From assembly GCA_964446485.1 (NCBI GenBank), contig CAYUOU010000003.1, positions 1 through 64,000 of the forward strand: a DNA stretch of 64,000 nucleotides, read 5' to 3'. Shown piece by piece: positions 25,559 through 33,063 of the stretch (positions within the stretch are counted from its first letter, which is position 1; each line of letters starts with the position of its first letter). This DNA is from JBDRRP01 sp964446485. Its GTDB lineage: Bacteria; Desulfobacterota; Desulfobacteria; Desulfobacterales; JBDRRP01. The notes below the pieces were generated by a model. The model had not been told where the DNA came from, did no database searches, and was given only the letters and a program-made list of their open reading frames with translations. The position numbers and the translations under genes were made by a program.

Positions 25559-27040
25559 ATGGAAACGATCATCTCCATCAAACCGCTTGTGGCGGTGCTG
25601 CTCTCCCTGCTCCTGCCGGCGGTGCTGGCCACCGCGCGCTCGGACAATCTGCGTGAGGGATGGACCTTCGTCGTCGCCATCCTCAAATTCGGTCTCATCG
25701 CATCCATGGTGCCGGCGGTGCTGTCCGGCGCCCACATCAGTTGGACGCTGGTATCGCTGTCGCCGGGGCTGACCATTGCATTTCGCGTCGACGCCATGGG
25801 GATGCTCTTTGCCCTCGTGTCCTCTTTCTTGTGGATCATCACCACGATTTACTCCATCGGCTACATGCGGGGGCTCAAAGAACACAGCCAAACCCGATAT
25901 TTCTGTTTTTTTTCCCTGTCGCTGTCTGCTGCGGTGGGCGTGGCCTTCTCCGCCAACCTGCTCACCATGTATCTCTTTTACGAAATGTTGTCTTTTGCCA
26001 CCTATCCGCTGGTCACCCACCACCAAGACCGGGAGGCGCGCAGTTCCGGCAGAAAGTACATCGGCTATATCCTGGGCGCTTCTATCGCGTTGGCCCTGCC
26101 GGCCATGATCATCGTCTACAGCCTCACGGGCACCCTCGATTTCGCCGAGACCGGAATCATGTCCGGCACCGGGGCTTCCGCTACGGCCATGGGGGCGTTG
26201 CTGCTGATGTTCGTCTTCGGCTTTGCCAAGGCCGGCGTGATGCCGGTGCACAGTTGGCTGCCGGCCGCCATGGTGGCGCCCACGCCGGTGAGTGCGCTGC
26301 TGCACGCCGTGGCCGTGGTCAAGGTGGGGGTCTTCTGCGTGGTGCGGGTGATGACGGGCGTTTTTGGGGTGGGGTTTCTCAATGGGTTGCATCTCGGCAC
26401 ACTGGTGGCGGCCATCGCCTCGGTCACCATTATCGTGGCTTCCCTCATTGCCTTGAGCCAGGACGGATTGAAGCGACGGCTGGCGTTCTCCACGATCGGC
26501 CAGCTTTCCTACATCATTCTGGGGGCGGCGCTGCTCTCGCCCAGCGGGTTGACGGGCAGCCTGCTGCACATCGCCATGCACGCCTTTGGAAAGATCACCC
26601 TGTTTTTCTGCGCCGGAGCGATTTTTGTGGCCACCGGGAAAAAATACATCAGTGAGATGGTCGGTATCGGCAGACGGATGCCCATCACCATGGGGGCGTT
26701 TTTCATCGGATCCTTGAGCGTCATTGGCATCCCCCCCTGTGGCGGGTTTATCAGCAAGTGGAACCTGGTCATGGGGACCCTGGAATCCGATCAGATCGTT
26801 TTCCTGATAGTGCTTCTGGTGAGTTCCATCCTCAATGCCGCCTATTTTCTGCCGGTGGTCTATAAGGCCTTTTTCTGCACGGAAGAGGAGTCCATGTTTC
26901 CAGGCCCCAGGAAGGAACCGCCGCGGTGGTGCCTGGTGCCGCCGGTGTTGACGGCGGCGGCATCCATCGCATTGTTCTTTTATCCACAGCCGTTTCTGAA
27001 CCTGGCCAGAGCGGCAGTGGCGGCGGCGCTGGGTATGTGA
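25559..27040 (+). CDS. Second antiporter-like subunit (MrpA-N/MrpD-like)
   Basis: 493-aa proton-conducting transporter-family protein, about 14 helices. Key charged residues are kept: Glu142 in LFYEMLSFATYPLV, Lys224 in GFAKAGVMPVHSWLP and Lys255 in HAVAVVKVGVF. Its position suggests it replaces the N-terminal part of MrpA, whose C-terminal pieces are the MbhD- and MbhE-like genes. It differs clearly from the preceding MrpD, so it is not a recent duplicate. Confidence 0.9.
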   Translation: METIISIKPLVAVLLSLLLPAVLATARSDNLREGWTFVVAILKFGLIASMVPAVLSGAHISWTLVSLSPGLTIAFRVDAMGMLFALVSSFLWIITTIYSIGYMRGLKEHSQTRYFCFFSLSLSAAVGVAFSANLLTMYLFYEMLSFATYPLVTHHQDREARSSGRKYIGYILGASIALALPAMIIVYSLTGTLDFAETGIMSGTGASATAMGALLLMFVFGFAKAGVMPVHSWLPAAMVAPTPVSALLHAVAVVKVGVFCVVRVMTGVFGVGFLNGLHLGTLVAAIASVTIIVASLIALSQDGLKRRLAFSTIGQLSYIILGAALLSPSGLTGSLLHIAMHAFGKITLFFCAGAIFVATGKKYISEMVGIGRRMPITMGAFFIGSLSVIGIPPCGGFISKWNLVMGTLESDQIVFLIVLLVSSILNAAYFLPVVYKAFFCTEEESMFPGPRKEPPRWCLVPPVLTAAASIALFFYPQPFLNLARAAVAAALGM

Positions 27041-27105
27041 TGAGCGCGTTGTCTTGCTTTCGATTACACCGGCGGCTGGCATGCGCTGCCGCGATGGAGG
27101 GCATC

Positions 27106-27228
27106 TTGACAGAGGATGAGCATGAAAAAATGGTGTTGAGCCATGAACCGGTTCCTGGCTACCGGGTGGCATTTTATGTGGTTCTCCTTGTCGCCTCTGC
27201 CTACCTGATGGTCGCTTTTTTACTGTAA
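27106..27228 (+). CDS. Small membrane protein in the Mrp operon
   Basis: About 40 aa. A hydrophilic start contains VLSHEPVPGYR and is followed by one transmembrane helix (VAFYVVLLVASAYLMVAFLL). I place the start at TTG 27106 because GGAGGG lies 6-8 nt upstream and the product then fits a single-helix accessory subunit; ATG 27040 or 27094 are alternatives. Its position between large antiporter subunits points to a structural role. Confidence 0.5.
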   Translation: MTEDEHEKMVLSHEPVPGYRVAFYVVLLVASAYLMVAFLL

Positions 27229-27317
27229 GCGTCACTGACGGTGGTAGGGTTTTCTTGCCCAAGGGGCGCCCGGCCATTGACGGATGAACGTTGAACATCA
27301 AATCCAGAGGTGACGAT

Positions 27318-27581
27318 ATGGGCGAACTCAAAGTGTTCGATGATCCGAAAAATGTTAAGCGGCTGCTGGTGGTTTTCTTTGGAGCACTGATTGTTCTTTT
27401 GGTTGTCGATTTTTTTATTCACAAACACGCGGATTTCAGCTGGGAGGGCGTGCCTAATTTTTTTGCGGCCTACGGGTTCGTGTCCTGTGTGTTTCTAATC
27501 TTCATTGCCAGAATATTACGTCCGATGATCAGGCGGGATGAAGATTATTACGAGATATCCCCGGATGAGCGGCCTGATTGA
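27318..27581 (+). CDS. Two-helix hypothetical membrane protein
   Basis: 87-aa protein with two predicted helices (RLLVVFFGALIVLLVVDFF and FFAAYGFVSCVFLIFIARIL) and an acidic C-terminal tail ending DEDYYEISPDERPD. The family often accompanies Mrp/Mbh-type operons; the function is unknown to me. GAGGTGA eight bases before ATG 27318 fixes the start. Confidence 0.7.
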   Translation: MGELKVFDDPKNVKRLLVVFFGALIVLLVVDFFIHKHADFSWEGVPNFFAAYGFVSCVFLIFIARILRPMIRRDEDYYEISPDERPD

Positions 27582-27620
27582 ATAGATGTTAATAATTTTC
27601 TTTAGTGATGCGGAAAACAA

Positions 27621-29399
27621 ATGGACTTGACACCATATGCTGTAGACCTGCCGCCGGCAATTGTTTTCATCGCCGGAGGGTTGCTGATCCCACTCGTCAA
27701 CGGACATCTGAAATCTTTTTGGATGCTGCTCATGCCGATCATTGGGCTGATCACCCTGATCAGCACCCCAGAGGGCAACCATTGGGCCGTCACATTTCTG
27801 GACTACGATTTGATTCTGGGGCGTGTTGACCGCTTGAGCCTGGTGTTCGGCTATATTTTTTGCATCATATCGTTTATCGCCACAATCTTCGCCCTGAAGG
27901 TGAAAGACGACGTTCAGTATGTTGCTGGCTTCGCGTATGCCGGAGGCGCTCTCGGCGTGACTTTGGCCGGCGATCTGATCAGCCTGTATCTGTTCTGGGA
28001 GGTTATGGCGATCGCGTCCACCTTTCTCATCCTGGCCAGAAAAACAAAAGCCTCTCAAACCGCAGCGTTCCGATATGTCATGGTCCATATTTTCGGCGGG
28101 CTCTGCCTCCTGGCCGGAATCGTGCTGACCATTTCCGAAACCGGGTCTACAGCCTTCGTGCACATGACCCTGGGCAGCACGGCCAGCTGGCTGATGTTTA
28201 TCGGGATCGCCGTCAACGCGGCCATTCCGCCCTTGCACGCTTGGCTACAGGATGCCTATCCAGAGGCGACGGTGACCGGAGCGGTATTTCTCAGTGCATT
28301 CACGACTAAGAGTGCGGTGTATGTGATGGCTAGGGGGTTCGCCGGCACGGAACTGCTCATTTGGCTGGGCGCGATAATGACATCCTTTCCGATATTTTAC
28401 GCCGTGCTGGAAAACGACATCCGGCGAGTGCTGGCCTACAGCCTCATCAATCAGGTCGGATTCATGATGTGCGGCATCGGCATCGGAACGCCGCTGGCCA
28501 TCAACGGGACTGTCGCCCATGCGTTTTGCCACATCCTCTACAAGGCACTATTGTTCATGTCGGCAGGCGCAGTGCTCTACAGGACCGGAAAGATCCGGTG
28601 CACAGATCTCGGGGGGCTCTACAAAACCATGCCGTGGACGTGCTTGTTCTGCATTATCGGGGCGGCTTCCATTTCGGCTTTTCCTCTGTTCAGCGGTTTT
28701 GTGAGCAAATCGATGATCATCAGCGCGGCCGGCCATGGCAAGATTACAGTGGTCTGGTTGTTGCTTCAGTTTGCCTCGGCCGGCGTGTTTCACCACGCCG
28801 GGATCAAAGTCCCCTTTTTCATGTTCTTCGGTCACGATTCCGGTATTCGTGCCAAGGAGCCGCCGCTGAACATGATAATTGCGATGGGGCTGGCAGCGTT
28901 TTTATGCGTCTTTATAGGTGTGTACCCCCAGCCGCTTTATGATATACTGCCCTATCCGGTAGACTACATGCCTTACACAGGCGCCCATGTCGTCGGTCAG
29001 TTGCAATTGCTCATGTTCGGCGCCTTGGCCTTTTGTCTGTTGATTCTATCGGGATACTATCCAGCCGAGATGCGGGCGATCAACCTTGACACGGACTGGT
29101 TTTATCGAAAAGGCAGCCGGTTGTTCTATCGGATCGTCGACCGCGGATTAAACGGTATCAACCGCATTGTGGACCGGATTTTCGCCCAGGGCCTGCCGCA
29201 GGCGGTATTTCGGATGGCCAACAACGCCGTCCACCGCCTTTCGTTGGCCGGCTTATATCCGCTCCGCAGTGTCTTACCCAATAAGGGCAAGGACCTTGAT
29301 GAACGCGTGTCCATGGCGCTGTCGACGGGGACCGGCCCTCTGGGCGCTAGTGTTGCCGCGGCGGCGGTTTTTCTGATCATTGTCTTTTTAATCAGTTGA
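27621..29399 (+). CDS. Third antiporter-like subunit, Na+/H+ antiporter subunit D type
   Basis: 592-aa polytopic protein of the NuoL/M/N superfamily with a long C-terminal extension (about residues 480-592) ending in one more helix. Glu127 (LYLFWEVMAIAS) and Lys230 (AFTTKSAVYVMAR) are present. The helix-7 lysine seven residues before PLHAWLQ is Asn199. I recall NAA-x-PPLHAWL as typical of this subfamily, so the change is probably ancestral. It closes the operon and may be a modified channel or adaptor. Confidence 0.88.
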   Translation: MDLTPYAVDLPPAIVFIAGGLLIPLVNGHLKSFWMLLMPIIGLITLISTPEGNHWAVTFLDYDLILGRVDRLSLVFGYIFCIISFIATIFALKVKDDVQYVAGFAYAGGALGVTLAGDLISLYLFWEVMAIASTFLILARKTKASQTAAFRYVMVHIFGGLCLLAGIVLTISETGSTAFVHMTLGSTASWLMFIGIAVNAAIPPLHAWLQDAYPEATVTGAVFLSAFTTKSAVYVMARGFAGTELLIWLGAIMTSFPIFYAVLENDIRRVLAYSLINQVGFMMCGIGIGTPLAINGTVAHAFCHILYKALLFMSAGAVLYRTGKIRCTDLGGLYKTMPWTCLFCIIGAASISAFPLFSGFVSKSMIISAAGHGKITVVWLLLQFASAGVFHHAGIKVPFFMFFGHDSGIRAKEPPLNMIIAMGLAAFLCVFIGVYPQPLYDILPYPVDYMPYTGAHVVGQLQLLMFGALAFCLLILSGYYPAEMRAINLDTDWFYRKGSRLFYRIVDRGLNGINRIVDRIFAQGLPQAVFRMANNAVHRLSLAGLYPLRSVLPNKGKDLDERVSMALSTGTGPLGASVAAAAVFLIIVFLIS

Positions 29400-29549
29400 C
29401 GGCGTGACCCCACGCGCCCAGGGAACGGCCCCCCGATGGCGACGCCCACGGAAACGATATCCTGTGGTCTACTGCAGCGGATCGAAGCTGTGATGATATT
29501 CTGACGCCATTGTCACCAGAACGGCACCGGAAAAAAAGGAGAGTGTGTG

Positions 29550-30044
29550 ATGATAACAAAAGAAGAACTCCGCAAGATGGTGATTTTGAACATCCTCTCG
29601 GACGGCATGATTATGAAGATCATGCCCCTCGTGGAACGCAAACGATTCAACGACGGCGAGAAGGTCTTTCGCGGCACTGATATGGCGGAGCACTTTTATT
29701 TGCTCAACAGCGGGAAAATACTACTGGAGCAGCGTCTCAGCGACAAGATGACGGTGTCCATCGATTCCATCAAGCCGGGTTATTCCTTCGGTTGGTCGTC
29801 GCTTCTGAGCAGCGATCTGGAGCCCTACAGCCAGTACACCTCTGACGCCATCTGTGTCGAGCCTTCCGAGGTTTTTGCGATCAGCGGGGAAGATCTTCAG
29901 CGGATGATGGAAGAGGACTACCACATGGGGTTTTTGTTGACCCGACGGTTGAACCGGGTCATCAAGCAGCGGTTGGTCCACCGCACCGAACAGTTCATCC
30001 GGTTGATCAAAAAGCATCCGGACATCCACAACCTGATTACCTGA
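29550..30044 (+). CDS. Cyclic-nucleotide-binding-domain protein
   Basis: 164-aa protein with a cNMP-binding (CRP-type) beta-barrel. DGEKVFRGTDMAEHFYLLNSG and KPGYSFGWSSLLSSD form the expected strands. The usual phosphate-binding RxA motif is not obvious, so ligand binding is uncertain. There is no DNA-binding helix-turn-helix; the C-terminal third is helical and basic. AAGGAGAG precedes ATG 29550. It is convergent with a universal stress gene and may be a regulatory module for the nearby ion-transport genes. Confidence 0.8.
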   Translation: MITKEELRKMVILNILSDGMIMKIMPLVERKRFNDGEKVFRGTDMAEHFYLLNSGKILLEQRLSDKMTVSIDSIKPGYSFGWSSLLSSDLEPYSQYTSDAICVEPSEVFAISGEDLQRMMEEDYHMGFLLTRRLNRVIKQRLVHRTEQFIRLIKKHPDIHNLIT

Positions 30045-30096
30045 TGGAAGACAGCTGGGACGCGCCGCCGCACGCTTTTTCCCGCTTCCCGGGGGC

Positions 30097-30966
30097 TCAG
30101 AACGCGGGGACCATGAGCATTGGGATGTTCAATTGCTCGCTCAAGGCGGTGGCCACATTCTTCACCCGCCGCCCCAGCCACTTGCTTTCCCCTCCGGCAC
30201 CCACCACCATAAGGCTGCACCGCAGTTCTTTCGCCGCTTTTTCGATCTCTTCGGCAGGATCGCCGATGTAGACGTGCGGATCGGTACTGATGCCCGCTGC
30301 TTCAAACTGATCACAGATCTCATCGATCTGCTGCCGCGCCTCCTTGCGCGTTCGCTGAATGCTCATGGCCGAACTTTCGGTGAGGTCCTTTTCGCTGGCA
30401 ACGTGGATGACATGAAGGGTGGTGATCAACTCCTTTTGGGCCTTCAGCAAGGCAATGGCGGGGGCGGCCGAACGCTGGGAATGCACGGCCAGAACCGGCC
30501 GAGTAAACGGGTTCTCCATCTCGATGCCGTCCTGCCGGTAGTTGTAAACCATCAGCGGTTTGCGGGTTCGCCGTATGATCGCCCCCAACTCGGAGCCTGA
30601 AAAAAACTGTCGGATGGCGCCGGTTTTCCGCCTGCCGATCACGACCAGATCGGCCTCTTCGTTTTTCATGGATTTGACCACCTGTTGCACCAGGTCGCCG
30701 ACAACGATGTAAACGCCGACTTCCATCCCCTGCTCGAACAGGCTTTCCGCCCAGTCGATGAAACGGATATTGGCCACTTCCTTCAGCTTGGTGGCTTCCG
30801 CTTTATCGTAGCCCGTCCCTCGCCGCATGGCGACTTTCTCCCGCTCAATCACGTTGAGAAACACGACGTGATCCAAACCGGTTTGACGCATGACCAGCAG
30901 CGATTCCAGCGCATCGAAGGACAGATCCGTGAAGGTGGTGACGAAGAGAAGTTTCTGGATGTGCAT
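30097..30966 (-). CDS. Universal stress protein, tandem UspA domains
   Basis: 289-aa protein with two UspA folds (about 1-145 and 150-289). The second domain ends with the ATP-binding-type loop VVGAGGESKWLGRRVKNVATALS, although the classical GxxGxnG(S/T) is altered. The first contains VVIGRRKTGAIRQFFSGSELG. It is last in a minus-strand run with a receiver protein and two kinases. GGAG precedes ATG 30966. Confidence 0.88.
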   Translation of the reverse strand: MHIQKLLFVTTFTDLSFDALESLLVMRQTGLDHVVFLNVIEREKVAMRRGTGYDKAEATKLKEVANIRFIDWAESLFEQGMEVGVYIVVGDLVQQVVKSMKNEEADLVVIGRRKTGAIRQFFSGSELGAIIRRTRKPLMVYNYRQDGIEMENPFTRPVLAVHSQRSAAPAIALLKAQKELITTLHVIHVASEKDLTESSAMSIQRTRKEARQQIDEICDQFEAAGISTDPHVYIGDPAEEIEKAAKELRCSLMVVGAGGESKWLGRRVKNVATALSEQLNIPMLMVPAF

Positions 30967-30987
30967 GATGCAGGCTCCTTTCCGCGC

Positions 30988-31380
30988 CTATCCAAGCATC
31001 TTATGGATCCATTCAGACAAGGTTTCAGCGCTGACCGGCTTTTCGAGATAGGCCGTCGGCTCGGGAACCGTTTCGCCCCCAAACTGGGCCAGTGTCTGCT
31101 GCGATCTGAGAAACGAGCGCTTGGCGATGCCGGTGAGAACGATGACGGGGATATTCTCAAGCGCAGGATCTGTCTTTACGGCGCGGTACATCTTCACACC
31201 GCTCGCCCGTGGCATCAATACGTCCATGATAATGAGGTCCGGTGGCGACTGTTTCACCATGGAGAGGCCGGCTTCGCCGTTTTCAGCCTCTATCGCCGTG
31301 TGTCCGGCTTCCTCCACCACGGTGACATTGAACAGACGAACCCCAGGATCATCATCCACCACGAGAATTTTTTTTCCCAT
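30988..31380 (-). CDS. Single-domain response regulator
   Basis: 130-aa CheY-like receiver with no output domain. The acidic pocket lies in KILVVDDDPGV, the phospho-acceptor Asp in LIIMDVLMP, and the conserved Lys in YLEKPVS. GGAGGT lies 5 nt before ATG 31380; a longer start at 31398 is possible. It may accept phosphate from one of the histidine kinases upstream, since they sit on the same strand. Confidence 0.88.
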   Translation of the reverse strand: MGKKILVVDDDPGVRLFNVTVVEEAGHTAIEAENGEAGLSMVKQSPPDLIIMDVLMPRASGVKMYRAVKTDPALENIPVIVLTGIAKRSFLRSQQTLAQFGGETVPEPTAYLEKPVSAETLSEWIHKMLG

Positions 31381-31539
31381 CGTCAAACCTCCTGACATTG
31401 ATGCATCCCCGATGGCTGCCCCGGGCGGACGGGGATGTGCTGCTGCATATCAGAGCCGCGCGGTATCGTAAAATAATGCGCTTTTTACCGGCTGAACACC
31501 CCGCCGGTCGTCATTTGGGTCTTTTCCCGACATGTCACC

Positions 31540-33063
31540 TCATTCGTCGTCAACCGTCCCCATATCCGGGAGCACCATGGTGAAAGTCGTGCCGACGCCC
31601 AATTGCGAGGCGACGAAAATCTCTCCCCTGTGCTCGTTCACTATCTTGTGCGTCACCATGAGGCCCAGACCCGTGCCCCGGGATCCTTTAGTACTGAAAA
31701 AATTGGTGAAGAGTTTCTCCTGGGTCCGTTCATCCATGCCGATGCCCGTGTCGGCGACCGAAAAGCGGACACCCGCGTTTTCGGCCTTCCGGGTGGTGAC
31801 AGTGACGGCGTGCTGTTTGGTCTCGTCGGCGTCTTCGGTGCAGGCGTCCACGGCGTTGGAGACCAGATTGAGCAGGGCATCATAGATGGTCCGCGGATCC
31901 ATCTGCGCCCGGCTCACCGCCGGGTCGAAATCTCGAATCAGGTCGATGTCGCATTTTGCGGCAATGGCCGCCATGAGGTCGCAGACCTCGACGGCAATGT
32001 CGTTGGGGGAGCAGTCCTTGTACTCGGGCTTTCGCTCCTTGGCGTAGGTCAACAGGTCCGCCACCAACTGGGATGTGTGTCCGATGGTGGACTGAACCTG
32101 CGTCCACCCCTGGCGCAGTTTGCCCAGATCGTTGTTTTTGAGACCGACGTCGACGACGTAGCTGCCGCCTTCGAGACCATGAAGGATGTTTTTGATGCTG
32201 TGCGCCAGCCCGGCGACGGTCTGCCCCACGGCCACCAGCCTTTCGGACTGGACCAGCTCCGCCTCGAGGCGCTTGATCTCCCGAAGATCCTGAAAAAAAC
32301 CGACGCAGCCGAGCGGTTCCCTGCCCTCGTAGAGAACGGTTCCGGAGAAAGCTACCGGGATCGTCTCCCCCCTGATTGACGTCACTTCGGTCTCGCGTCG
32401 TGGCAAGTCGCGAACGCCGTCCTTGTTTGCCAGTGTGTTGCGGAAAATGGCCGCGAGGTCTTCCGGCAGCAGTTCGTCCATCGTGACCTGGTCGATGGCC
32501 GTGGCCGGGGCGTAGCCGAAGATCTTTTCGGCGCCCGGGTTGTAAATCATCACGGACATGAATTTGTCGGCGGCGACAATGCCGTCGGTGGAGCTGCGGA
32601 TGAGCTTGAACTGAAAGTCGGCCCGGCGTCGGATTTCGCGGGTCGCTGCAGCCACCTTTTCTTCCAGGGTGGTGGTGTAGGCGTTCAGCTGCTGGCGGAT
32701 GTCCAGCCGTTCGCCGGCGCGTTTCAGCGCCACGGCCAGAGCCTGGTCCTTCACCGGTTTGTTGATGAAGTCCGACGCTCCCAGCTGCAGCGCTTCGATG
32801 GCCAGGTCGATATCGCCATGACCGGTGATGATAATGACTTCGGTTTCCGGAGACATGTCCTTGATGCGTCGCAGGACCTCAATCCCGTCGATGCCCGGCA
32901 TTCGGATGTCCGTCAACACGATATCGGGCCGTGTCTCCTCGAAGGCCGCCACCCCGTTTTCGCCGTTGTCGGCGGTGTCTACCTCGTATCCGTCACTCCT
33001 AAGAGACAGGGACAGCAGTCTCAGGATGTCGGGTTCGTCATCAATGAGCAGTAGGCGGTTCAT
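31540..33063 (-). CDS. Receiver-PAS-histidine kinase hybrid
   Basis: 507-aa two-component protein. An N-terminal receiver (LLLIDDEPD, phospho-Asp in IVLTDIRMP, Lys in FINKPVK) is followed by a coiled linker (TTLEEKVAAATREI), a PAS domain (about 170-290) and a kinase core. The kinase core has the H-box GLAHSIKNILHGLEGG and an ATPase with NAVDAC, DTGIGM and GTGLGL. Receiver-first architecture suggests it is controlled by another kinase. The start (ATG 33063) lies 23 nt inside the preceding gene. No membrane segment is seen, so it is cytosolic. Confidence 0.88.
   Translation of the reverse strand: MNRLLLIDDEPDILRLLSLSLRSDGYEVDTADNGENGVAAFEETRPDIVLTDIRMPGIDGIEVLRRIKDMSPETEVIIITGHGDIDLAIEALQLGASDFINKPVKDQALAVALKRAGERLDIRQQLNAYTTTLEEKVAAATREIRRRADFQFKLIRSSTDGIVAADKFMSVMIYNPGAEKIFGYAPATAIDQVTMDELLPEDLAAIFRNTLANKDGVRDLPRRETEVTSIRGETIPVAFSGTVLYEGREPLGCVGFFQDLREIKRLEAELVQSERLVAVGQTVAGLAHSIKNILHGLEGGSYVVDVGLKNNDLGKLRQGWTQVQSTIGHTSQLVADLLTYAKERKPEYKDCSPNDIAVEVCDLMAAIAAKCDIDLIRDFDPAVSRAQMDPRTIYDALLNLVSNAVDACTEDADETKQHAVTVTTRKAENAGVRFSVADTGIGMDERTQEKLFTNFFSTKGSRGTGLGLMVTHKIVNEHRGEIFVASQLGVGTTFTMVLPDMGTVDDE

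Noticed and set aside
25529..27331. Long open frame antisense to the second antiporter subunit
   Set aside because: It is a high-GC shadow, with His/Gly/Arg-rich low-complexity translation and no family similarity, lying opposite a well-supported gene.
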